Source: Planctomycetota bacterium (GTDB taxonomy: Bacteria > Planctomycetota > JAJSAM01). From it: a stretch of 64,000 nt of DNA. Each line of letters starts with the position of its first letter. Within the stretch, counting starts at the first letter, position 1. The stretch is taken from contig JAJSAM010000004.1 in NCBI GenBank assembly GCA_024274785.1, positions 1 to 64,000 of the forward strand, written 5' to 3'. Positions 29,125 to 37,401 of the stretch are shown piece after piece. The notes beneath the pieces were generated by a model that did no database searches, was not told where the DNA came from, and saw nothing but the letters and a program-made list of their open reading frames with translations. A program made the position numbers and the translations under genes.

Positions 29125-29762
29125 CGTCCGGCGTATCGAAAAACCGCCAGGAGACCGCTGAACAGCAGAAAGAGAGGCGCAGACTCCGGGATCGGCACCA
29201 CCACCGCACGCAGATTCGCAAGGCCGGGAGACGGACTCGCGTCCACGAAGAAATCCCTCTCGTTCCAATCCGTGTCGACGCCCGCAAACCTTCTCGCCAG
29301 GCTGGAGCCGGCCGGAGCATCGGCGGCCGGCATCCCCTCCCCCGCAAACACCTGAAAACCCTCGAAAACCCCATACCCCAGTGCATCGATCACCGTCTCC
29401 CCGAGCATGAGACGAATGGAGTCCGGACCGTTCTGGAAGTCGAGATTCTCGAACCCGAAGTCCGCATTGAGCACGCTCGTGAACCCCGAAGAATCGAGAT
29501 CGGCCAGCACCAGGTACCCATCCATCGGGAAGGCGATGCCGTCGAGCAACAGGGAGTGGGTGATACTCCCGCCGGTACCGTTCACTCCCTCGAGCGAGTA
29601 ACCCGCGAGGGACATGTTCCCCGGCCCGGTCAACTCGACGAAGACCCTCCCCTGATCCGTCCCTCTTGCATCGTAGAAGACCTCCGAGATGAGCAACGGG
29701 CCTCCGAAGACTTCTTCGGCGACGAAGCCAACAAACAGAAACAGAACATAGATGCGAACCAT
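29106..29762 (-). CDS. Secreted protein with lamin-tail-like domain and PEP-CTERM-like C-terminal anchor
   Basis: LLISEVFYDARGTDQGRVFVELTGPG (LTD-like); C-term VPIPESAPLFLLFSGLLAVFRYAGRYRSKQ. Confidence 0.65.
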   Translation of the reverse strand: MVRIYVLFLFVGFVAEEVFGGPLLISEVFYDARGTDQGRVFVELTGPGNMSLAGYSLEGVNGTGGSITHSLLLDGIAFPMDGYLVLADLDSSGFTSVLNADFGFENLDFQNGPDSIRLMLGETVIDALGYGVFEGFQVFAGEGMPAADAPAGSSLARRFAGVDTDWNERDFFVDASPSPGLANLRAVVVPIPESAPLFLLFSGLLAVFRYAGRYRSKQ

Positions 29763-29830
29763 GGCAACCTCCTCGGGGACCAGCCCCGGAGAGAAGTCGC
29801 ACTGGAGAGGGCCCGGGCGCGGAATTCCGG

Positions 29831-29852
29831 AAAAACCTCGCTGAGGAGGTTT
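29831..29852 (-). terminator. Intrinsic terminator downstream of pcm
   Basis: Minus strand AACCTC-CTCAGC-GAGGTTTTT. Confidence 0.6.
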
Positions 29853-29898
29853 CCTCGGGGCCTCCCCCGGGCCCCGGAAGCAGCGGCCACGAAAGCAG

Positions 29899-30636
29899 TC
29901 AGTCCCGGTCGCGGATCATCGGTCCGAATCGGACCGGCTTCACCGTCTCGGAGCTGACGGTCCCGTCCCCGCTCTTGCGGATCAACGTGAGGTCCTGATT
30001 GGCGGGCCACTTTCCGAGCGGGACCAGCATCCGGCCCCCGGGCGCCAATTGGCGAATGAGTTCCTCCGGCGGTTCAGGGGGCGCCGCGCTGAGGATGATC
30101 GCATCGTACGGAGCATGCTCCGGCCAACCGAGGTATCCGTTGCCGCACCGCACCCAGACGTTTCCGCAACAGAGTTCGAGAAGTCGCCTCCGCGCCGCGT
30201 CGGCGAGGGGCTCGAGAATCTCGATCGTGTAGACCTCTCTCGCTATCTTCGAAAGGACCGCGGCGTGGTATCCGGAACCGGTGCCGATCTCAAGGACGCG
30301 CTCGTCCCCCTTCAGTTCCAGCAATTCGGACATGACCGCAACCAGGTAGGGGTCGGTGATGTTCTGGCCTGATCCGATCGGCAGCGCCTTCAGCTCGTAC
30401 GCGGCGTAGGTCGAAAGGCGGGGTACGAAACGGTGCCTCTCCACCGCCCCGAGCGCGGCCAGCACCGCCTCGTCCCGCACGCCTCTGGCGCGGACCTGCG
30501 ATACCATCTCCCGCCGCCGGGCCGCATAGTCGACTGCGGGCACCGTCAGGCCGTTCTTCCCCGGGTCGTCTTCCCGACACGCGGGGATCGGAAGCACCGC
30601 CAATAGGAGCAGCGCTGCCACCGCGGCCCACCTCAA
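29899..30636 (-). CDS. pcm: Protein-L-isoaspartate O-methyltransferase-like, with predicted lipoprotein signal
   Basis: VLEIGTGSGYHAAVLSKIAREVYTIEI, GGRMLVPLG; N-term LLLLAVLPIPAC lipobox; TTG start overlapping dtd stop. Confidence 0.82.
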   Translation of the reverse strand: MRWAAVAALLLLAVLPIPACREDDPGKNGLTVPAVDYAARRREMVSQVRARGVRDEAVLAALGAVERHRFVPRLSTYAAYELKALPIGSGQNITDPYLVAVMSELLELKGDERVLEIGTGSGYHAAVLSKIAREVYTIEILEPLADAARRRLLELCCGNVWVRCGNGYLGWPEHAPYDAIILSAAPPEPPEELIRQLAPGGRMLVPLGKWPANQDLTLIRKSGDGTVSSETVKPVRFGPMIRDRD

Positions 30637-31088
30637 ATCACATCCTCCCGGCCAGTCGAGAGCAGCACGGTCACCGGCCCGTCGTTCGTACTGACCACCT
30701 GCATGGTAGCGCCGAATTCGCCGGTCTCAACCGGGATCCCTCGATCCCGGAGCGCGGCGACGAACTCGAGATAGCGCGGTTTTGCCGTTTCCGGCGGCGC
30801 GGCCCGGGCCAGAGACGGCCTCCTCCCCTTGCGTGCATCGGCCAGCAAAGTGAACTGCGAGACGACCAGCACGGCCCCCCCCACCTCGGTAACCGACCGG
30901 TCAAGCGGACGATGATCGTCGCGAAAAACCCGCAGCCCGGCGACTTTCCGCGCCAGGAGGTCGACCTCGGCCGGACCGTCTTCGGTCGCAACGCCGAGCA
31001 GGACGAGCAGCCCCCTGTCGATCTCGCCAATGGTCCGACCTCCGACCTGAACGGCGGCGCCGCTGACTCTCATGACCACCGCCCGCAC
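30633..31088 (-). CDS. dtd: D-aminoacyl-tRNA deacylase, GTG start
   Basis: MRAVVMRVSGAAV, VVSQFTLLADARKGRRPS, NDGPVTVLL. Confidence 0.9.
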   Translation of the reverse strand: MRAVVMRVSGAAVQVGGRTIGEIDRGLLVLLGVATEDGPAEVDLLARKVAGLRVFRDDHRPLDRSVTEVGGAVLVVSQFTLLADARKGRRPSLARAAPPETAKPRYLEFVAALRDRGIPVETGEFGATMQVVSTNDGPVTVLLSTGREDVI

Positions 31089-31513
31089 TAGGGAAAAGCC
31101 CCACCCAGAGCGTCCCGCGCCGCCCGGAGATTCGCAACCGCCAGAGAAAGACTATCCTCGCAAAGCCCGGGCAGGAACAGGCGAAGCCCCAGGTTCAGGT
31201 AAACCTCTCCGTCACCGAGTTGTTCGTCCCGAGCCATGGACACGCAGGCATCATATCGGGCTGTCACGGCCAGAACCTCCTCGATGTGTTCGCGAAAAAA
31301 CTCATCGTCCACCACCAGCACGAGGGAGAGAGAGACATATCCCCCACCGGTGGGAGCCACCACGAGGAAGACGGACTCACCGTCCTGCGGCGACGACATC
31401 ACGGCCTGAAATCCGCCCTCACGCCCGGACTCCCTGACTTCGAACCCGAGTTCGGCCCCGAGATGCCGGACCTGTGCTCGCGCGGATGCATTCTCGAGAT
31501 CTTCAATGGACAT
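31088..31513 (-). CDS. Hypothetical protein, possibly YbjN/secretion-chaperone-like
   Basis: MSIEDLENASARAQVRHLGAELGFEV...; TAGTG overlap with dtd; family guess tentative. Confidence 0.5.
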   Translation of the reverse strand: MSIEDLENASARAQVRHLGAELGFEVRESGREGGFQAVMSSPQDGESVFLVVAPTGGGYVSLSLVLVVDDEFFREHIEEVLAVTARYDACVSMARDEQLGDGEVYLNLGLRLFLPGLCEDSLSLAVANLRAARDALGGAFP

Positions 31514-31640
31514 CCCCGGCAGTATAGCAGCGGGATCGCCGACGGGGGGGGAAGAGAGCGGGCCTGGCAGCCGCGCTCCCGCCACGCGGCCGGCGGACAA
31601 CCTTGACCCCATCCGGTCCGCAGGTACCTTGGTGCGTGCC

Positions 31641-32027
31641 ATGAAATGGGATCCACACATCCACGCCCCCGGAGTCGACTCCTTCGAGTTCGCCGCGATG
31701 ACGCCGATCTACGAGCAGGCCCTGATCCGCGATCCCGACGACATCGGCACCATCTCCTGGCTCGCTCACGCCTATACCCGAATCGGACGGATCAGCGACG
31801 GCCTCGAACTCGACATCCGGCTGACCACCCTCCTGCCCGACGACCCCACGGTCAGGTACAACCTCGGATGCAGCTACGCCATGCTCGGACGGATCGAGGA
31901 CGCCCTCGCCGCGCTCGAGGAGGCGATCGACCTCGGCTACCGGGACGCCGGGCTCATGCGCGAGGACGAGGATCTCGCGAGTTTGCGATCGGACTCGCGC
32001 TTCCGGATGCTGCTTGAACGTATCTAG
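31641..32027 (+). CDS. Small TPR protein
   Basis: TPR-like VRYNLGCSYAMLGRIEDALAALEEAIDLGYRD. Confidence 0.7.
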   Translation: MKWDPHIHAPGVDSFEFAAMTPIYEQALIRDPDDIGTISWLAHAYTRIGRISDGLELDIRLTTLLPDDPTVRYNLGCSYAMLGRIEDALAALEEAIDLGYRDAGLMREDEDLASLRSDSRFRMLLERI

Positions 32028-32251
32028 GGACCGTCGGGAGAACGCGTCCCCCGCAAACCATCCCGTCCGCCCGATGGCCTGCCAGGGGCCCGCGCAAGAA
32101 GAACTTCGGAATCGGGGGCTGCTGCATCCCGCGGCGCCTTATTGCCCGTCGGCTGAATCCGGCAGGGTGCACATGCACACTCCCCGCACCTTGCTGGATC
32201 GGACCAGGCGATGCTCTCGGTGCACCGGTCGCACTTGTCTTCCGACGAGCC

Positions 32252-32830
32252 CTAACGATCGTCGTGCGAGACTCGATCCGCCCAGGCTTCCCACTTCAAC
32301 GCCGCTTTGCGCCGCAGCTCCGGGGGATCGTCGTGCCGGTACCCGAAATTGAGCCCGGTCAGGAGCGACAGGGCCTCATGGGCCTTGTAGCGGTTCTTGA
32401 TGTCCGTGTCGGAGAGTCCGGCCACCAGCACAAGGTAGCCTTCCCGGTCCCCCATGTTCCCGAGAGCCGTGGCCGCTTCGTAGCGGACCACATCCCGCTC
32501 GTCCTCCAGCGCGTTCCTCAGTGCGGGAATCGTCCTCCGGTCGCCCATCAGGCCGAGGATATAGGCACTGGAACCCCGCACGCGCACGTGCTCGCTCTCG
32601 AGGCCTTCGAGCAGGAACGGAACCGCGGGCTCACCGACATAAGCCAGCCGGATCATGTTCTGATAGAGCTGGCTTTCCGTCTGATACGCCAGCGCCGCCA
32701 TGCGGTCTTCGATCTCCTGCCTGAGGAAGGTCGTCGGCTCCGGATACTCGCTGACGTCCACCGAGTTCTTATCGTTCTGGCAGCCGGCGAAAACCAGCAG
32801 GACAAGACTGGCGAACAGGGCACGATTCAT
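32252..32830 (-). CDS. HEAT-repeat lipoprotein
   Basis: Lipobox LVFAGC; HEAT repeats (VRVRGSSAYILGLMGDRRTIPALRNALEDERDVVRYEAATALGNMGD). Confidence 0.75.
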   Translation of the reverse strand: MNRALFASLVLLVFAGCQNDKNSVDVSEYPEPTTFLRQEIEDRMAALAYQTESQLYQNMIRLAYVGEPAVPFLLEGLESEHVRVRGSSAYILGLMGDRRTIPALRNALEDERDVVRYEAATALGNMGDREGYLVLVAGLSDTDIKNRYKAHEALSLLTGLNFGYRHDDPPELRRKAALKWEAWADRVSHDDR

Positions 32831-32860
32831 GATGACACTCCCGGGTTGGTTCCGAGCTAT

Positions 32861-35275
32861 TCATCGGCGCGCGACCCGTCCGCGCTTGAATCGCCCCCCG
32901 CCTCCGGTAACCAGCAGCAGCCGATCCAGGACGAGCAGCAGCAGGCCCACGGCCCCGACGTACGGACCGAGCAGGACAATTCCGCTCCGCACCGGAGCCT
33001 CGGGTGAAAGCGACGCCAGACGGGCCACACCCCGGGGATCCGGCCCGGTCTCCCCGAACTCCGACGCAAACGGAATCGAGACGCCACACACCCCGGACCT
33101 GCCCGCCAGGTCGATCTACAGCATCGCCGCCCCCGGCGCGACACCGTACTCCAAACGCGCGGACAACCGGCCGGCGCCAACGGGCCGGAAACGCAAAGTG
33201 CGCCGCGTCCCGTCGGGTAGATCGAGCACGCCCTCCGCCGCGGATATCGAACCGGTCAGAAAGAGATCGATGGATGCCCCCGCCGCGTCCGTCTCGATCG
33301 AGACGCGCACCGCACCGAGGTCCGCCGGACGCCGGACCCCGGCGGCGAGATCGGCCAATACCGCCTCGACCGGCCACCCCGGCGCCCACGAACGGAGCGG
33401 ATCCGTGGTGATCACCGCTGCCCGGCCGAGTCCATATCTCCCTCGGACCACCACCGGATAGCCTTCGACGGTTTCCAGCAGAACCTCGGCCTGGTCACGC
33501 TTCCAGGTCCTCACCAGACCTCGAAGAGGCGTAAGCGGCAGCCGGTCGAAGCGACCGGCGGCGGCTCCCCGCCGAACCTCGAATTTCCCGGTGAGCAACC
33601 GTCCTTCGCCCTCGAGCGAAAGGAGTGCGGCCAGAAACGACGATTCGAAACCGCCGCTGCTCCGCACGACCCGAACCTCGCCACTCGCCCCGACCACGCG
33701 GGAAAGCAGGGCGACATTCGCATTTCGTCCCACTGCCAGCGCATGCACCCGGGCCCCCGCACGGGCCAGTTCGAGTGCGGAGCCGACCACCGCATCCTCC
33801 GATTCTCCGGTGAGCAGGCCGTCCGTCACCAGGAGGACCAGCCACTTCCGATCGGGCAGATCCGGAGCAAACCACGACGCCGCCGACAGCGGTGGTGTCA
33901 GCGCCGTGCTTCCGGTGGCCCGCACGACCCGCTCCACCGCCAGCAGGGCGTCGGCTCGCGTTCCCCGGCTCAGCAGAAATCGCTTCGGCAGGCCATCGAT
34001 TTTCTCCGCGAAGGGGATCAGCGAAAAACCGGTCCCGTCTGGCAGGGACGCGATCAGACGGCGCACCGCCCGGCGTGCCGCCCGGAGTTTCATCCCGCCC
34101 CCCTCCTCCGAGAAACTCTCCGCCATCGTCCCGGACCGGTCGAGCAGAACGGTCACCTCCAGCCCCTCTCCTTCCGGGGCCGATCGCACCGGAAGGCACT
34201 CCGACAGCGGGCGCCCGGCGTAGCCACCGGGTCCGAAGGAAGACGGGCCGCCGATAACGATCAATCCCCCCCCGGCCTCGACGAACGACCGCAATCGCAG
34301 GCCGGCGTCGCCCAGTTCGGGAAGCGACACATCCCGGAGAACGCAAAGGTCGTCCAGACCGTTACCGGCCTCCTCGGGCCGCCCGGAGCGGGCACGGTAA
34401 CCGGCCGCCCCCAGGACTTCGACCAGTTCGGGGGCGTTGACCACCAGGGCCGAGCGACCGCCGTCGACCACAAGTCCGGCGCTGCGGCGATCGTTTCGCG
34501 GCTGGGGATCGCCCGTATTCTCCCGCAGTAGAGCCGTGACCTCCCGGAATCCGACAGCCGGTGGCGGGAGACGCAGTCTCAATCGACTCCGGCCCGTTGG
34601 TCCGAGCGTAACCGGCCGAGCGGCCGCGATCTCCCCGTCAACCCTCAACTCGATCCGGCACTTCGCCCCGGCGGGACCGCTCACCGCAACGTCCACCAGG
34701 CATTCCGTACCGGCTCCGACCCGCGATGGCAGCCGTAACGCCTCGATCCGGAAGTCCGTTTCGACCCGTGCCCCGATCAGGACGAACTCGATGGCGATCC
34801 CTTCCCGTTCGAGCCGGTGGACCACACTCACGATGGTGCGCGGATCCACGCGTCCGTCAGTGGCGACCACGATGCGGCCACCCGCGGGGAGATCATCCAC
34901 CACCCGGTTCAAGGCGGCAGACAGCCGCGTCCCGCCGGACCCGGCGCGCCTCTTCAGGTCCGCGCCGATGATCGGCCACCCCGCTCTCCCGGAGTCCACC
35001 GGGACCACGCCTTCGCCGAAGACGAAGAGCTTCGTGCGGCCCCGCGAAAGCCCGGAGCGCTCCGCGATGGCGCGGAGATCGGGAGCCGCAAGACCCGTGG
35101 ACCAGGAGACGTCGCAGAGCAGCACGGCCGCGGTCGAGTCGCAACCGCGCACGAAGACGCCGCTCGCGCCAGTGAGGAGCAGCAATGCGGCACCGAGTAT
35201 TAGCGGTCTTCGCGTCCGCCATTCGCGATCCGCCCGAACTCCGCGGCGCGACCGTTTGCCTTGCATGATCCGCAT
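32861..35275 (-). CDS. Membrane protein with two VWA-like regions and GATase1-like segment (Bat-type), interrupted by in-frame TAG at 33116-33118
   Basis: VLLCDVSWSTGL, GLIVIGGPSSFGPGGY, VTVLLDRSGTMAES, LVTDGLLTG; after TAG the same frame continues IDLAGRSGVCGVSIPFASEF...YVGAVGLLLLVLDRLLLVTGG...RVARR-TGA. Confidence 0.7.
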
Positions 35276-35383
35276 CTTTGAATTCTCGCACGAAGCGCCG
35301 GAGAGGGCCCTCCGAAAGCGCTGGTGCGACCAGACCTTTCAACGCACGAAAGCCGCCTAAATCAAGGGCTTGGCCAATTATGT

Positions 35384-35412
35384 TTGACCGTTTCAGGGGC
35401 CTGTGCTAGCTT
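35384..35412 (+). promoter_or_regulatory. Sigma70-like promoter for HU gene
   Basis: TTGACC (35384-35389)-N17-TAGCTT (35407-35412), extended -10 TGC. Confidence 0.55.
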
Positions 35413-35478
35413 TCGCGAGTTGTCGCATTCCTGACCACTTTAGGGCACCCAAAGGGCGTACAAGGAGGAAGTGTTCCC

Positions 35479-35748
35479 ATGAACAGGGCTGAACTCTGCG
35501 AAGCCGTTGCAAAGGACATGAAGGGGACCAAGGCCGAGGCCGACCGCTTCCTGTCGTCGTTGCTGAAGTGTCTCACCAAGGGCTTGAAGAAGGACAAGGC
35601 CGTCCAGCTCGTTGGCTTCGGGACGTTCAGTGTGAAGAAGCGCGCCGCACGGAAGGGTCGCAACCCGCAGACCGGCGAGACCATCAAGATCAAGGCATCC
35701 AGGTCGGTCGGCTTCCGGGCCGGCAAGACTCTGAAGGAGTCGATCTGA
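35479..35748 (+). CDS. hup: HU-family DNA-binding protein
   Basis: VQLVGFGTFSVKKRAARKGRNPQTGETIKIKASRSVGFRAGKTLKESI. Confidence 0.92.
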   Translation: MNRAELCEAVAKDMKGTKAEADRFLSSLLKCLTKGLKKDKAVQLVGFGTFSVKKRAARKGRNPQTGETIKIKASRSVGFRAGKTLKESI

Positions 35749-35804
35749 AAGAGTTGCCGGTTCTCGGGCAGGCGGCCACATCGCCGGCCCCTGACCCGCG
35801 GCTG

Positions 35805-35843
35805 AAAGCGCGAGGGTGTGTTCACGCACCCTCGCGCTTTTTT
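35805..35843. terminator. Bidirectional intrinsic terminator between HU gene and mnmA
   Basis: AAAGCGCGAGGGTGTG-TTCA-CGCACCCTCGCGCTTTTTT. Confidence 0.85.
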
Positions 35844-36916
35844 GTTTGGCGGTTCTCGATCCACCCTCCCCCCAGCACCACGTCGCCATCGTAGGCGACC
35901 GCAGCCTGCCCGGGTGTCACCGCCTCCTGCGGCTCGTCGAAGCATATTTCCACCCGCCCGTCACCGAGCCCGGTCACCGTTGCCGGCGCCTCATCGTGGC
36001 GATAGCGGATCTGGACTTCCGCCCGGAACTCCTCGCCCGGAACAGGCGCTTCCCGGCCCCCCGGCACCCAGCCCGCCGCGGTGAATCCGATTTCTCCGAG
36101 GTCATCCTTCGTGCCGAGAACCACTGCCGACTGCTCGGGCCGGATCGAAACGACATAGCGAGGCTCGCCAAAGGCCCGGCCAAGGCCTCGCCGCTGCCCG
36201 ATCGTGAAAAACTCGAAACCGGGATGCTCGCCGATGACCTTCCCGTCCGGATCGAGGAACGGTCCCGGCGTCCCCACCCCGCGAGCCGCGAGCAGTCCGC
36301 GGTAATCGCCATCCGGGACGAAACAGATTTCCTGGCTCTCTTCCTTCTCCGCCACCGGAAGCCCCGCGGATCGGGCCACCTCACGCACCTCGCTCTTCTC
36401 GAGTTCTCCCACCGGGAGGATCGTCTTCGCGAGTTCAGGCTGTCCCAGGGGAAAGAGGACATAGGACTGGTCCTTCCCCGCATCCCTGCCCCGAGCCACC
36501 GCCCGCCGTTCGTCCCGCAAGACCACACGCGCGTAGTGGCCCGTGGCGACGTGATCCGCGCCGGCCGCCGCGGCGTACTCGAAGAGCTTGCCGAACTTCA
36601 GGTCGCGATTGCAAAGAATGCAGGGATTTGGCGTGCGCCCGATCCGGTAGGCGCCGACGAAGTCCTCGATGATGGCCAGGAACTCTCTCTCGAAATCCAG
36701 TGCATAGAAGGGGACGCCGATCAAGTCCGCCACCGCCCGGGCGTCGTGCCCGTCCTCGAGGCTGCAGCAGGTCTTTTTCGCCGGGCCGCTATGTGCCCCG
36801 GTGCGCATGAACAGCCCGGTCACTTCATGCCCCTGCTCGGCGAGGAGCAGGGCGGCCACGGAGGAATCGACTCCTCCGCTCATGGCCACGACGACCTTCT
36901 TCTTCCGGCCGTTCAT
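35822..36916 (-). CDS. mnmA: tRNA-specific 2-thiouridylase
   Basis: VAMSGGVDSSVAALLL, GRTPNPCILCNRDLKFG, ATGHYAR, ESQEICFVPDGDYR. Confidence 0.93.
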   Translation of the reverse strand: MNGRKKKVVVAMSGGVDSSVAALLLAEQGHEVTGLFMRTGAHSGPAKKTCCSLEDGHDARAVADLIGVPFYALDFEREFLAIIEDFVGAYRIGRTPNPCILCNRDLKFGKLFEYAAAAGADHVATGHYARVVLRDERRAVARGRDAGKDQSYVLFPLGQPELAKTILPVGELEKSEVREVARSAGLPVAEKEESQEICFVPDGDYRGLLAARGVGTPGPFLDPDGKVIGEHPGFEFFTIGQRRGLGRAFGEPRYVVSIRPEQSAVVLGTKDDLGEIGFTAAGWVPGGREAPVPGEEFRAEVQIRYRHDEAPATVTGLGDGRVEICFDEPQEAVTPGQAAVAYDGDVVLGGGWIENRQTKKREGA

Positions 36917-37020
36917 CTCAAACTCCGGTCAGATCGATTTCGCTGGAATGGAAAACCTTTGGGCCTATCCCCCGGCCCTCTAAACTGCGAGTTTCCCCCG
37001 GTCATTGCCGGAGTAAAGTC

Positions 37021-37341
37021 ATGTATTGGATTCTCGCGGCCGACGCGCCGGCGCAGGGTAGCCAGTTTACGAGCATGTTGATGATCATGGTCCCCATGAT
37101 CGTGCTGTTCTACTTTCTGCTGATCCGCCCGCAGCGGAAGCAGGAGGCGCAGCGTCGTGCCATGATCGACTCCCTGAAGAAGAATGATCGCGTTCTGACG
37201 AACGGCGGCCTTTTTGGTACCGTCGCCAATGTCATGGATGAGGAAATCTCCATCCGCGTCGACGACAACCGTGACGTCAAGGTCCGTGTCGCCAGAAACG
37301 CCATCTCCGCCGTCGTCAACAGGAAAGAGGACGGAGAATAG
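37021..37341 (+). CDS. yajC: Preprotein translocase subunit YajC
   Basis: MIVLFYFLLIRPQRKQEAQRRAMIDSLKKNDRVLTNGGLFGTV. Confidence 0.9.
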   Translation: MYWILAADAPAQGSQFTSMLMIMVPMIVLFYFLLIRPQRKQEAQRRAMIDSLKKNDRVLTNGGLFGTVANVMDEEISIRVDDNRDVKVRVARNAISAVVNRKEDGE

Positions 37342-37401
37342 CCGGGGGACACCTTCCGTCCCAGATTCCACAGTCTCCTCCTACACATCCACTGGTGATT
37401 C

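Noticed and set aside
32014-32352. Plus-strand ORF (112 aa) downstream of the small TPR gene
   Set aside because: Arg/Pro/Thr-rich low-complexity translation overlapping the HEAT lipoprotein on the other strand; likely spurious.
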